Assembly: GCA_010024875.1 (NCBI GenBank)
Contig: RGFZ01000021.1
Span: 1 to 47,377 of the forward strand
DNA length: 47,377 bases
Direction of reading: 5' to 3'
Origin: Oxalobacteraceae bacterium
GTDB taxonomy: Bacteria > Pseudomonadota > Gammaproteobacteria > Burkholderiales > Burkholderiaceae_D
The notes beneath the pieces were generated by a model. That model had not been told where the DNA came from and did no database searches. It saw only the letters and a program-made list of their open reading frames with translations. Of this stretch, positions 1 through 8,696 are shown piece after piece; the first letter of the stretch is position 1; each line of letters begins with the position of its first letter. A program made the translations under genes and the position numbers.

Positions 1-191
1 GCGATAGCCTTGATCGCCTCGAAATCTCCCGGCGACGACGCCGCGAAGCCGGCCTCGATCACATCGACCTTGAGTCGCTCCAGCTGACGCGCGATGCGAA
101 TTTTTTCATCCTTGGTCATCGAAGCGCCGGGCGACTGCTCGCCATCGCGCAATGTGGTGTCGAAAATGATCAGCTTGTTTGAGTCGGCCAT
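1..191 (-). CDS. leuA: 2-isopropylmalate synthase, N-terminal part (cut by window edge)
   Basis: Only the first 63 or so codons are in the window; the gene runs off the left edge. The reading begins [20 protein letters not shown], the [12 protein letters not shown] signature of the HMGL/isopropylmalate synthase family, with the Asp of TTLRDGE as the usual metal ligand. The enzyme condenses acetyl-CoA with 2-oxoisovalerate, the first committed step to leucine. A clear AGGAG ribosome site sits a few bases before the ATG. The gene is last in the minus-strand order psd-pssA-leuA, but a 550-bp gap with its own promoter and a Leu-rich leader peptide separates it from pssA, so it is probably controlled by leucine supply on its own. 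Confidence 0.95.
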   Translation of the reverse strand, partial: MADSNKLIIFDTTLRDGEQSPGASMTKDEKIRIARQLERLKVDVIEAGFAASSPGDFEAIKAI

Positions 192-300
192 CTGGGGCTC
201 CTGAGGTTAATGCCTGATAAGCATATATTTTCACCTGCCCGGGCCATTCTTGCCTGAGAGGGGAAAAACACAAATTGTGGGGGATGGGATGTCTGCGCGG
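192..300 (-). promoter_or_regulatory. Leader RNA between leu leader peptide and leuA
   Basis: This 109-nt stretch would be the transcribed leader between the stop of the small Leu-rich ORF and leuA. A 6-bp stem (CTGCGC/GCGCAG with a TGACC loop) overlaps the leader stop codon at about 292-308. I could not find a convincing G+C-rich hairpin followed by a T-run before leuA, so whether control is by transcription termination or by translation is open. Confidence 0.4.
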
Positions 301-378
301 TCAGCGCAGTAGGTACAGCAGCAGACCGGTCGGGCTGCTGGCGTAGAGGTAAGCGGTGTTGTGGTGTGCGCTTGACAT
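301..378 (-). CDS. Putative leuA leader peptide, 25 aa, Leu-rich
   Basis: A minus-strand ORF of 25 codons lies 110 nt before leuA. It starts MSSAHHNTAYLY and ends PTGLLLYLLR. The tail is read from CTG CTG CTG TAC CTA CTG CGC TGA, so five of the last seven sense codons are leucine and one is the rarer CTA. A run of codons for the end product ahead of the first gene of its pathway is the hallmark of ribosome-mediated attenuation, known for leu operons of proteobacteria. There is no good Shine-Dalgarno sequence. A promoter whose predicted start point falls at or within about two bases of the ATG suggests leaderless translation. The function is inferred from codon content and position only. Confidence 0.65.
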   Translation of the reverse strand: MSSAHHNTAYLYASSPTGLLLYLLR

Positions 379-385
379 GAGGCAA

Positions 386-414
386 AGAATAAGGGGATTT
401 GGCGAAAAGCGCAA
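386..414 (-). promoter_or_regulatory. Sigma70-type promoter for leu leader and leuA
   Basis: On the minus strand a TTGCGC box (409-414) and a TATTCT box (386-391) are separated by exactly 17 bp. The expected transcription start is near 379-380, directly at the ATG of the leader peptide at 378. Spacing and position fit a housekeeping promoter for leuA. Confidence 0.55.
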
Positions 415-741
415 CTCGGCGGAATCTATCGGGCTCATAGGCGTCGTCCGGACGACTCGAGCGCGCGCTCAGCTCGTCTAGTAGAAGAGCCGATATGGGT
501 AGCTCCAACACCCTCCTTCAAGTGGATGAACACGGGTTGACCCGGTAACGACGGCGCTCGAAAAAGGATGGTCGCTGGGACCGGCATGCTTAAGAGATAT
601 GCTCAGCACAGAGCTGGATGGGACGACATCCCGATGAGCCCACCCTCGGCATTAAGCAGGCTGGATCTTGATACTTGTCTTGCCCGGATACTGGAGCATC
701 TGTTTCGAGAGTGAGAGCACCAGCCCGAGCGGCAGCAGTGA
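415..741. other. Intergenic stretch between leuA promoter and pssA stop
   Basis: About 330 bp downstream of pssA and upstream of the leuA promoter. I see no credible gene. A few short inverted repeats occur (for example GGGT-tg-ACCC near 537-546) but nothing with the stem and T-run of an intrinsic terminator. Confidence 0.4.
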
Positions 742-1611
742 TTATTTCTCCAGCGGCTCGTCGCTGGTCTGAACGATGGACACCGGCCGCCCCTTGAACC
801 ACTGCCAGAAGAACACCCCGTAGCCGGACAGCCCATAAATCACGAACAAGCCGAACAGCACCTTGGGCGGGTCGCTGGAGACCGCGACAAAAATCAGTAC
901 GATCACGAAGATCGCGATAAAAGGTACCGACTTCTTGAAGTTGACATCCTTGAAGCTGTAGAACGGCACATTGGTGACCATGGTCAACCCGGCGTAGACA
1001 GTAATTGTCCACGACAGCCAATTGAAGTCTGCTCCGGCAATGCGCAGATCATCCACGAGCCAGATGAAGCCCGCCACCAGTGCCGCAGCCGCCGGGCTGG
1101 GCAGTCCCTGAAAGAAGCGCTTGTCGACCACCGCAATATTGGTATTGAATCGCGCCAGCCGAAGCGCCGCACCGGCGCAGTAAACAAACGCCGCCAGCCA
1201 GCCAAGCTTGCCCATGCCGCGCAGTGACCATTCGTAGACAATCAGTGAGGGCGCTGCGCCAAACGACACCATGTCCGACAAGCTGTCATATTGCGCACCG
1301 AACTCGCTCTGCGTATTCGTCAGTCGCGCGACCCGACCATCGGTGGCGTCGAGCACCATGGCCGCAAAGATGGCCACCGCCGCATTCGAGAACTGGCCAT
1401 TCATGGCCATCACGATTGCATAGAAGCCGCAGAACAAAGCCGCAGTCGTAAACGCGTTCGGCAGTAAATAGATTCCGCGGCTGCGCGGTGCCACCCCTTC
1501 GGCGGCATCGTCGTTAGCGTCTGCTGATCGCCGAAACGCAAACTTGTTCGAGCGCAGTCCCTTGGCTTGCGAGGCCTTGGCCTTGTTTTTGCGGTGATTG
1601 AAAAGTGCCAT
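742..1611 (-). CDS. pssA: CDP-diacylglycerol--serine O-phosphatidyltransferase
   Basis: A 289-aa integral membrane protein that makes phosphatidylserine from CDP-diacylglycerol and L-serine. The complete CDP-alcohol phosphatidyltransferase signature D-G-x2-A-R-x8-G-x3-D-x3-D is present: D91, G92, A95, R96, G105, D109, D113. Residues 1-45 are a basic, Ala/Lys-rich cytoplasmic tail. Several hydrophobic membrane segments follow, for example residues 48-72 and a run near 225-245. The gene lies 36 bp after psd on the same strand, so substrate maker and decarboxylase are probably co-transcribed for phosphatidylethanolamine synthesis. The family call is firm. Confidence 0.96.
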   Translation of the reverse strand: MALFNHRKNKAKASQAKGLRSNKFAFRRSADANDDAAEGVAPRSRGIYLLPNAFTTAALFCGFYAIVMAMNGQFSNAAVAIFAAMVLDATDGRVARLTNTQSEFGAQYDSLSDMVSFGAAPSLIVYEWSLRGMGKLGWLAAFVYCAGAALRLARFNTNIAVVDKRFFQGLPSPAAAALVAGFIWLVDDLRIAGADFNWLSWTITVYAGLTMVTNVPFYSFKDVNFKKSVPFIAIFVIVLIFVAVSSDPPKVLFGLFVIYGLSGYGVFFWQWFKGRPVSIVQTSDEPLEK

Positions 1612-1647
1612 GACGCTTATGGTAACCGACCCGACCAGTGGCCAGAA

Positions 1648-2286
1648 TCAGAACTCGGCAAGGATAGTCTCGGTGGCCGACACTTTCTCGCCCACCGTCA
1701 CCCTTGGCCGTGCCGTCAGCGGCAAATAAACATCGACGCGGGAACCGAAGCGTATGAAGCCGTAGCGCTGACCGCGCGCAAGAGCGTCTCCCGCATTCAC
1801 ATAGCAAAGTATCCGGCGAGCGATGAGGCCCGCCACCTGAACAAAGGTGATGGTCTGACCGTTCGCCGCTGTCATCACGACCGCATTGCGCTCGTTTTCG
1901 GTCGAGGCTTTGTCCAGATCGGCGTTCACGAATTTGCCGGGAAAGTACTCGACCTTCTCGATCCTGCCATCTACTGGTGAACGGTTCGAGTGCACGTTGA
2001 ACACGTTCATGAACACGCTGATCTTCAGCGCTTCGCGGTTCGCGTACGGGTCATGCGCCTTCTCCACGACAACGATCCGGCCATCGGCCGGCGATAGAAC
2101 CGCATTCGGATCCTGAGGAATGGTCCGGGGCGGGTCGCGGAAGAATTGCAGCACGAAAACAGCGATCACCCAGAACGGCCAGGACCAGCCACCCAGCAGC
2201 TGGGTGGCGATCAGGGCCGCCGCAACGGCGATGCCGAGGAAAGGCCAGCCCTCGCGGGCGATGAGGGGGTGGGGATAGTGGTTCAA
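1648..2286 (-). CDS. psd: Phosphatidylserine decarboxylase proenzyme (short form)
   Basis: Converts phosphatidylserine to phosphatidylethanolamine at the inner membrane. I chose the TTG at 2286 (reading [13 protein letters not shown]) because it gives 212 aa, the usual size of the short Psd form, and has GGAG a few bases upstream; the longer open frame upstream is non-coding leader. Hydrophobic residues near 15-48 anchor the protein. The motif [10 protein letters not shown] has G181-S182, the expected self-cleavage site whose Ser becomes the pyruvoyl cofactor of the small subunit. The first 90 codons and the upstream region occur a second time, decayed, at 4615-4873. In relatives psd commonly follows ilvC directly; here the island of two unknown genes separates them. 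Confidence 0.95.
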   Translation of the reverse strand: MNHYPHPLIAREGWPFLGIAVAAALIATQLLGGWSWPFWVIAVFVLQFFRDPPRTIPQDPNAVLSPADGRIVVVEKAHDPYANREALKISVFMNVFNVHSNRSPVDGRIEKVEYFPGKFVNADLDKASTENERNAVVMTAANGQTITFVQVAGLIARRILCYVNAGDALARGQRYGFIRFGSRVDVYLPLTARPRVTVGEKVSATETILAEF

Positions 2287-2497
2287 GACAGCTCCAGATT
2301 CCGAAAACGGAAGGATTGTACTCGCGCAAGACGAGGTGCGGCTGTTTGGCGTCGGGGAGATGGTGCATCCACCATTCAGCAGCGCGTGTCTCCGGCAGGA
2401 GAGGTCAGAGCTTGGAACTGACAAAATAATTAATAAGTTAACACTGTTACGGCAACGAGGCAGAACATTGGGCAGATTTTTGAAAAGGGTACTCTTT
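2287..2497. promoter_or_regulatory. Divergent control region between psd and island gene A
   Basis: This 211-bp gap holds the start signals of psd (minus) and gene A (plus). On the minus strand a TACAAT box lies at 2315-2320 but no good -35 partner was found. On the plus side an AT-rich patch near 2419-2446 (tgacaaaataattaataag) precedes gene A. Much of the region has a recognisable counterpart at 4874-5030 before gene B, including the block around gacaaaat, so the two island genes probably began with the same control region. Confidence 0.45.
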
Positions 2498-4237
2498 ATG
2501 GGGCAAATATCCCGACAAACTTCGCTCCAGGCAGCGGAGATCATTAAAACCGCCAAATCCAGCAACAACCTCGAACTGACGGTCTCTTGGTCGAATAACG
2601 TCAGAGTCATGAGCGGTCTGCCGTTGATGGTCGCAAAGCTGATGAATCGGATAGATCCTGCTGCCCGAGAAAAACGGATCGAAGAAGCGGAGCGGGTCGT
2701 CAGCGAAAAGCTGGAAAGAGAATTCGCGGCGCTTGGAATGAGTCAACAGGTAAGACAAAGCTTTGACTCAAAAACGATCGCCACTGAGCTGATCGAAGAC
2801 CCGACCATTTCTGACAATCCCAAAAATTCCTCAACACTTCAACCAGAAGTGAAAGAAGCATTAGCAGATATAAAAAAAATCGGCAACAAGATGCAAGGCG
2901 AAGATCTCCGTTCTGTGTGGTCTGTCATCAATCAAAAAACCTCACCGGGATCCAAAGCTAACGTGGACGAGGCACTTGAGGTAATAAGTACTGCAAAGCA
3001 ATGGGGGAAAGAACTCAAGCTGGAAGAGAAGTCAGCATTACAACTCTCCAACAATGCCTACAAGCTCTCCAAATCTAAAAATATCTCCTTAAATAACGCA
3101 AAAGAGATTCTTCTTTGTTCTGGAAAGCTGATCAGTGAACATCATTTAAAGCCGGATGATGCACTGGATTACGCTATTGAGATCAACGAACTTTACAAAG
3201 GAAAAGCAAACAGCTTGAACAATTTGCGCGAAATTTCGAATTCTCTGATCGGGACAATACCGGAATTAGGAAAAACTTCAGATCAAATGAAGTTAAGTGC
3301 AGGAATTTGTTGTTTGCAACTAAAAAAACGAGGACTCTCAGACGAAAAGATACACGAAACCATCCGCCTTAGGCTGAGCAACCGGAAGTTCATACAGTCG
3401 AAACTTCCGAGCGGAATGAAGATTGAGAGTATCCATCAGGGCGCACATCTGAGATTAAAACGGTCGCTCGGAAAGCAGGAGTTGGAGCAACTCACAAATA
3501 GGATTAACGATACCACCGGGCGAGAAACTGAACACTCTAGTGCGATATTACAAGCCGCTCCGAAATTTTCTAAAATGGATCCTCAGTTTGGATACGATGC
3601 TCACAGAGCTGCGTATGAGCTAAAGAATAACAACATACCCGTCCAGGCTTTCACGTCGCTAGAACAAGAAAAGAGAGCGCCAAAACCCGGCTTACCATTC
3701 AAAATCCTCGGACAATGGCTGGACGAATTAATTTCTTTTGCTGGTGGAGAGACGGCCGCCTCAGCATGCAGCGCCTTCATTTCCCAGACACTATTTGCTG
3801 ATCTGACGAGATCCACGGGCCGATCCCAAAGCATCCCTGGAATGATGCACTCAGCCGCTGGCGAGAGTGGAACGACATCTTTTATCTACCGATTATTGAA
3901 GTCAGATACACCGGATTCAAAGGGAATTTTGGTTCACAACACGCTGATGCAGAACGCGACAACCCTGAAATTCGACCGCGATTTTCTGGAAAACGAAGAA
4001 CCTACGGGATACCGCTCCACTACAAAGCCTTTCGATATTCCCCTGATTGAAAATGCTGGCCACGGAGCAAAGGCGAGGCAAGACGCTTTTACCGTCAAAT
4101 ATGATTTCAAGGGGAATATAAGCGACGCTGACCTGAAAGCCGGAAAACAGTATTGCAAGGCAGAAGAGGCGACCATCGAGTACGATCTTATTCTTCATGA
4201 GGCTGAATTGGATGCGAAACCTGCTCCCCTGAAATAG
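2498..4237 (+). CDS. Island protein A: unknown, helical-repeat, effector-like
   Basis: I do not recognise the family. From the ATG at 2498, preceded by AAAGGG, it is 579 aa. The frame stays open to 2336, but that extension has no counterpart before gene B. The protein is soluble, polar and rich in Lys, Ser and Asn, with no clear signal peptide or membrane segment. Residues about 152-300 form a tandem array of roughly 21-residue helical units with a pattern like S-x-x-x-A-x-x-I-x-x-x-x-x-L (for example [47 protein letters not shown]). A different C-terminal region follows from about 400, ending in beta-rich alternation. Ordered shared blocks with gene B (LADIKK; N-V/I-D-E-x-L-E; AK-x-I; LP-x-G) mark them as paralogs. 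The DNA is AT-richer than its flanks and an IS remnant follows directly. A secreted effector is one reading, unproven. Confidence 0.8.
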   Translation: MGQISRQTSLQAAEIIKTAKSSNNLELTVSWSNNVRVMSGLPLMVAKLMNRIDPAAREKRIEEAERVVSEKLEREFAALGMSQQVRQSFDSKTIATELIEDPTISDNPKNSSTLQPEVKEALADIKKIGNKMQGEDLRSVWSVINQKTSPGSKANVDEALEVISTAKQWGKELKLEEKSALQLSNNAYKLSKSKNISLNNAKEILLCSGKLISEHHLKPDDALDYAIEINELYKGKANSLNNLREISNSLIGTIPELGKTSDQMKLSAGICCLQLKKRGLSDEKIHETIRLRLSNRKFIQSKLPSGMKIESIHQGAHLRLKRSLGKQELEQLTNRINDTTGRETEHSSAILQAAPKFSKMDPQFGYDAHRAAYELKNNNIPVQAFTSLEQEKRAPKPGLPFKILGQWLDELISFAGGETAASACSAFISQTLFADLTRSTGRSQSIPGMMHSAAGESGTTSFIYRLLKSDTPDSKGILVHNTLMQNATTLKFDRDFLENEEPTGYRSTTKPFDIPLIENAGHGAKARQDAFTVKYDFKGNISDADLKAGKQYCKAEEATIEYDLILHEAELDAKPAPLK

Positions 4238-4277
4238 TACGAAGTTAAAATGAAGTCTGCTTCACAGGGAGGCAGGC

Positions 4278-4541
4278 ATGAAGAACCGATTTACGGAAGA
4301 GCAGATCATCGGGGTACTCAAGGAAGCAGAAGCTGGTGGCAAGATCGCCGACCTTTGCCGCAAGCATGGCATCAGCGATGCGACGTATTACAACTGGAAA
4401 GCCAAATACGGCGGTCTGACGGTTTCGGAGGCGCAGCGACTCAAGGCGCTGGAGAGTGAGAACAGCAAGCTCAAGCGTTTGTTAGCCGAGTCGCTGCTCG
4501 ATAACGCAGCCTTGAAGGATATTGTTGGCCGAAAGTGGTGA
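4278..4541 (+). CDS. IS3-family transposase OrfA
   Basis: The 87-aa product reads [20 protein letters not shown] then [21 protein letters not shown], the classic HTH_Tnp_1 helix-turn-helix of IS3-family OrfA. It closes with a leucine-zipper-like helix ([21 protein letters not shown]) ending in KDIVGRKW. OrfA normally binds the IS ends and is fused to OrfB by a -1 frameshift; here OrfB is gone, so no active transposase can form. An AGGGAGG ribosome site lies before the ATG. It begins only 40 bp after gene A. Confidence 0.92.
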   Translation: MKNRFTEEQIIGVLKEAEAGGKIADLCRKHGISDATYYNWKAKYGGLTVSEAQRLKALESENSKLKRLLAESLLDNAALKDIVGRKW

Positions 4542-4620
4542 GCCCACAAGCCAAGCGTGAGGCAGTCACGCACTTGATGGTGGCGCACCAGTTCGGCGTC
4601 ACCCGGTCTTGTGGGCTGAT
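4535..4620 (+). pseudogene. IS3-family transposase OrfB, 5' remnant
   Basis: Overlapping the end of orfA, the reading [20 protein letters not shown] continues with TRSCGLI. This is how IS3-family OrfB proteins begin, before the rve integrase domain. After about 27 codons the frame enters sequence antisense to psd. The whole DDE catalytic domain is missing. Confidence 0.85.
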
Positions 4621-4873
4621 CTTCAGCGACTCGCGGTTGGCATACGGATCATGCGCCTTCTCCACGACGACGATACGACCATCGGCCGGGGACAGCACGG
4701 CGTTCGCATCTTGCGGGATGGTGCGTGGCGGATCGCGGAAAAATTGCAGCACGAACACAGCAATAATCCACAAAGGCCAGGACCAGCCGCCGAGCAACTG
4801 AAGCCGCTGCGACGGCAATGCCCAGAAAAGGCCAGCCCTCGCGGGCAATGATGGGATGAGGATAGTGGTTCAA
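4615..4873 (-). pseudogene. psd 5'-end duplicate (codons 1-90), frameshifted
   Basis: A second copy of the psd beginning matches 2017-2286: the same TTG start and [23 protein letters not shown], later [21 protein letters not shown] and ending at RESLKIS, codon 90 of the intact gene. It is 11 bp shorter (near 4795-4805), which breaks the frame after about 24 codons, and it carries many base changes against the intact copy, so it is not a fresh duplication. The 3' side is cut by the IS remnant. The homology runs on upstream into the control region of gene B. It marks the edge of a duplicated or imported psd-gene-ilvC module. Confidence 0.9.
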
Positions 4874-5175
4874 GACAGCTCCAGATTTCTAAAACGGAAG
4901 AACTGTACTCGCGCCAAGCCAAATGCGGCTTTTTGGGGTCGAGAGAGGTAGCGCAGACCCTACGCAAAATCACTGTGTTTCGGTAGGAACAGAGCCAAGC
5001 GTAGAAAGACAAAATCGTTAACAAATTGAAACCCGGGTAAGGGCTGGAGAAAGCATGGGTTCCGTCGACGAAACGTGGCCCACCAACCGACCAGCGACAA
5101 CCGGCCATCATCGTGCGAGCCCCAGGCTGGCGCGCCAGACCAGCACGTAGAAACACTGAAAGAGAAGAACCGTTC
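4874..5175 (+). promoter_or_regulatory. Control region before island gene B
   Basis: The first 150 bp resemble the region upstream of gene A (gacagctccagatt, the tgcggct-ttttgg patch, gacaaaatcgttaac). The next 140 bp, from about 5031, have no counterpart before gene A. No gene is visible. I found no sigma70 box pair I would defend, and no clear type III hrp-type box. Confidence 0.4.
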
Positions 5176-6978
5176 ATGAGTGCGAATAACATTAATTATT
5201 CAGCCATGAGATCGCTGGGGGCCTACCTGTCGGCGCAAAATAACCCTGACGCATTGCGTGTAACAGATACGGGTGATATCACTGTCGCAAGTGAAGCCAC
5301 GATGCTGTTTGAGCGTGCCAGTCGTTCACTCAGCAGCATGCTGAGCAACTCTCAGGTCGCGACCGACTGGAGCAGACTGGCTCATGATGCATTGGTACAA
5401 AAACTTGAAAACGAAATAGTCCATATCAACGGAAAGAAACTGAGCTCTAAAGATAGAAATGATTTGGAAAGTCTGTTAGCCGACATAAAAAAATCAAAAA
5501 TGACACAGACACCTGGCTCAGCTCAAAGTGCGCTAGCAAGGGGATTAGATTATCTCAAACTCAAAAACGAGCAACTGGCTGAATCAATAGAGAGAATCGC
5601 TTTCCTTGAGAATCCGGAAAACAGCAAAATTCTTCCGTATGTAAAGCCACATATCAGCGGCGACCAGCCTTTTCGCATCCCGTTGGAAAAGGGTTTGAGT
5701 GATTATCTACACAACGAAATGGGCATGGATAAAAATCATGCCAAAGGTCTGGCACAAAACCTTGGTCAGCTGATGACTAGCTACAACAGCAATATCGATG
5801 AATCACTGGAAATTCTGAAGCTTGCAGGACAAATGAAAAACACTAGGCAGTTTCCCGACAAAGACCTGTTTCCTCTAGCGTATCTGAGGGTCCATCACAA
5901 TTTGACACTATCAAAAGCGAAAGATCTAAAAACGAGCATTGAACGCCAAACAATAAATGGCAAACCTACGCAAATCAAGGATGCAAGAACTGAGATCACG
6001 CTGATGCTGACCTATCAGGTGAGCTTCGGCACTGCGCACGCTATCGCAAAGCAAGCAGCTGAGCTAAAACGGAACGACAAACTGAAAACATTTTCTGGCG
6101 CTCAGTTGACAGAAATCGCAAAGCTGATGGTGGAAAATAAAACCTCTTTTAAAGATGCCAAAACAATCTCGCTGCAGGCGGGAATGATACAAGGGGAGAT
6201 TCCTGCAAATAGAGATAAGGCTTTGAACAAAATCAGGGCATCATTGGATAGCTATAAATACGAAAAGCTGGCGCAGCTTTTGCCCGCCGGCTGGAACGAC
6301 GACCAAATATGGAGAACCATGTCTGATGGCTCACGCGAATTGAAGGACACCCAAAAATTCGGAAATGACCTCATGAATTTTCTGACAGATAGCTTCGCGG
6401 CACATCTTGTTGATGAAACTACCGGACTGTCGGACTTATTCCTCCGCGATGTAGGACGCGAAAAATTTAATTTTGGCGGCGGCGAGAAAGGCACCATCGT
6501 AGTTACCGACCCGGCGCGAGCGCAGTCTGAATTGGAGAAGTTTGCCCCTGATCTCGAGGTAAGGAAGACACTCAGCCACGTACTGTTCCAAGCCGGCGGC
6601 AACGGCATCCTCAGTGCGATGAGCACTGCTCTTGGCAGAGGTCAGAATCTTTTTTCTATTGTGAGCTCCGACGGGGAGGACAAACTTCCCAGTGCCGGTT
6701 CAGACTTCTGGATAGATCTGCAGCATACTGACGATGGAAAGATTCATGTCACTTACACTAATTACATGAAACATATTGGCATGATTGATCTCGATAGTGA
6801 TCAGGGATTTATGAGTATCAATCCTCAGTTATCGAGAAACACACCTGCTAGTGCTACAGATCATTCAGCAAAAGGCATGGTAACGATAGAACTCGATCCG
6901 GAGCAGCTCAAGCGAGGCATCATCGATCCCAAGATGGTCGGAGCGCCAAACCTCTCTCTCAAAATCGACATTAGTTAA
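5176..6978 (+). CDS. Island protein B: unknown, helical-repeat, effector-like
   Basis: Unrecognised family; 600 aa from the ATG at 5176, which has an AGAGAAG ribosome site. The N-terminal 60 residues are rich in Ser, Asn and Ala with no hydrophobic signal. LADIKK lies near residue 101, as in protein A near 122. Residues about 205-360 are helical units of about 20 residues (NIDESLEILKLAGQM, LTLSKAKDLKTSIE, VSFGTAHAIAKQAAEL, TSFKDAKTISLQAGMI), followed by LLPAGW, matching KLPSGM of protein A. The C-terminal part has Gly-rich turns (NFGGGEKGTIVV; FQAGGNGILSAMSTALGRG) and a beta-rich stretch with FWIDLQHTDDGKIHVTY. It is flanked by a psd 5' fragment and a 22-bp ilvC 3' scrap. Composition is AT-rich. 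Function unknown; a translocated effector is a hypothesis only. Confidence 0.82.
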   Translation: MSANNINYSAMRSLGAYLSAQNNPDALRVTDTGDITVASEATMLFERASRSLSSMLSNSQVATDWSRLAHDALVQKLENEIVHINGKKLSSKDRNDLESLLADIKKSKMTQTPGSAQSALARGLDYLKLKNEQLAESIERIAFLENPENSKILPYVKPHISGDQPFRIPLEKGLSDYLHNEMGMDKNHAKGLAQNLGQLMTSYNSNIDESLEILKLAGQMKNTRQFPDKDLFPLAYLRVHHNLTLSKAKDLKTSIERQTINGKPTQIKDARTEITLMLTYQVSFGTAHAIAKQAAELKRNDKLKTFSGAQLTEIAKLMVENKTSFKDAKTISLQAGMIQGEIPANRDKALNKIRASLDSYKYEKLAQLLPAGWNDDQIWRTMSDGSRELKDTQKFGNDLMNFLTDSFAAHLVDETTGLSDLFLRDVGREKFNFGGGEKGTIVVTDPARAQSELEKFAPDLEVRKTLSHVLFQAGGNGILSAMSTALGRGQNLFSIVSSDGEDKLPSAGSDFWIDLQHTDDGKIHVTYTNYMKHIGMIDLDSDQGFMSINPQLSRNTPASATDHSAKGMVTIELDPEQLKRGIIDPKMVGAPNLSLKIDIS

Positions 6979-7004
6979 CGGGACTGTTGCCCAGGCCCGC
7001 AAAC

Positions 7005-7026
7005 TTGTTTTTGGCGATCCACGGCA
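7005..7026. repeat. 22-bp copy of the ilvC 3' coding end
   Basis: These 22 bp are identical to 7155-7176, inside ilvC codons for PWIAKNK close to the C-terminus. The copy lies just downstream of gene B and outside the ilvC terminator, so it is a scrap of a second ilvC end rather than part of the working gene. Confidence 0.85.
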
Positions 7027-7037
7027 CGTGAGCCCGT

Positions 7038-7065
7038 AAAAAAGCCATCCCTGCGGATGGCTTTT
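7038..7065 (-). terminator. Intrinsic terminator after ilvC
   Basis: Stem GCCATCC/GGATGGC (7044-7050 and 7055-7061) with a CTGC loop. On the minus strand it is followed by six T, from the A-run at 7038-7043. It lies about 65 bp past the ilvC stop and ends the ilvBHC transcript. A T-run on the other side (7062-7065) may let it stop gene B transcription too. Confidence 0.85.
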
Positions 7066-7129
7066 AGGGCGAGCGCGGTGCGCGCATTGTCGCGCGCGCC
7101 GCATGATGCCGGTTGAACTTTGCAGTGGC

Positions 7130-8179
<1,050 letters not shown>

Positions 8180-8204
8180 TTATTCGTTGTCGGGGAGCTT
8201 GGGA

Positions 8205-8696
8205 TCAGACCTTCAGGATGCGCTCACCCCTGCCAATGCCAGAGCCGCCAGTGCGAACAGTCTCGAGAATGGCGGTACGGTCAATGGCATCAATGAATGC
8301 ATCAAGTTTGGATTTATTGCCGGTCAGCTCGATGGTGTAGGTCTTTTCGGTGACGTCGATGATGCGGCCACGGAAGATATCTGTGGTGCGCTTCATCTCT
8401 TCGCGTTCCTTGCCGACCGCGCGCACCTTGATCAGCATCAGCTCGCGCTCGATGTGTGCGCCCTCGGTCAAATCAACCACCTTGACGACTTCGATCAGTC
8501 GGTTCAGGTGCTTAGTGATCTGCTCGATCACATCGTCGGAGCCGCTGGTGGCGATGGTCATCCGCGATAGTGTCGGGTCTTCGGTCGGCGCGACGGTCAG
8601 TGTCTCGATGTTGTAGCCGCGGGCCGAGAACAGGCCGACCACGCGGGACAATGCGCCGGCTTCATTTTCCAGCAATGCAGAAATAATATGTCGCAT
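8205..8696 (-). CDS. ilvH: Acetolactate synthase small (regulatory) subunit
   Basis: A 163-aa regulatory subunit that binds the large subunit and gives valine feedback control. An N-terminal ACT domain is visible (MRHIISALLENEAGALSRVV, GLFSARGYNIETLTV), followed by the small-subunit C-terminal domain (RELMLIKV, GRIIDVTEKTY). Its ATG overlaps the TAA of ilvB (TAATG), which implies translational coupling; since ilvB is frameshifted upstream, ribosomes would stop early and coupling may be weakened. Confidence 0.96.
   Translation of the reverse strand: MRHIISALLENEAGALSRVVGLFSARGYNIETLTVAPTEDPTLSRMTIATSGSDDVIEQITKHLNRLIEVVKVVDLTEGAHIERELMLIKVRAVGKEREEMKRTTDIFRGRIIDVTEKTYTIELTGNKSKLDAFIDAIDRTAILETVRTGGSGIGRGERILKV

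Larger units (their letters stand above)
4250..4620 (+). mobile_element. IS3-family insertion sequence remnant (left part only)
   Basis: About 370 bp survive: a short leader, an intact orfA and the first codons of orfB. The element ends abruptly where sequence matching the psd 5' end begins. The break falls at about 4615-4620, where the orfB reading and the psd copy share the bases of ctgatcttcagcg, so the join may have formed at short homology. The left boundary near 4250 is a guess; no terminal inverted repeat can be confirmed because the right end is lost. The element cannot move by itself. Confidence 0.75.

Noticed and set aside
192-300. Intrinsic attenuator terminator between leu leader peptide and leuA
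   Set aside because: No GC stem followed by a T-run was found; only a 6-bp stem at the leader stop and short palindromes.
2336-2497. 54-codon N-terminal extension of gene A
   Set aside because: The region is part of the control sequence shared with the DNA before gene B, where it is not an open frame, and a good ribosome site precedes the ATG at 2498.
2400-2500. HrpL-type (GGAACC-n16-CCAC) or PIP/hrpII (TTCG-n16-TTCG) box before the island genes
   Set aside because: Both copies have a GGAAC near 2413 and 4986 but no CCAC or TTCG partner at the right distance.
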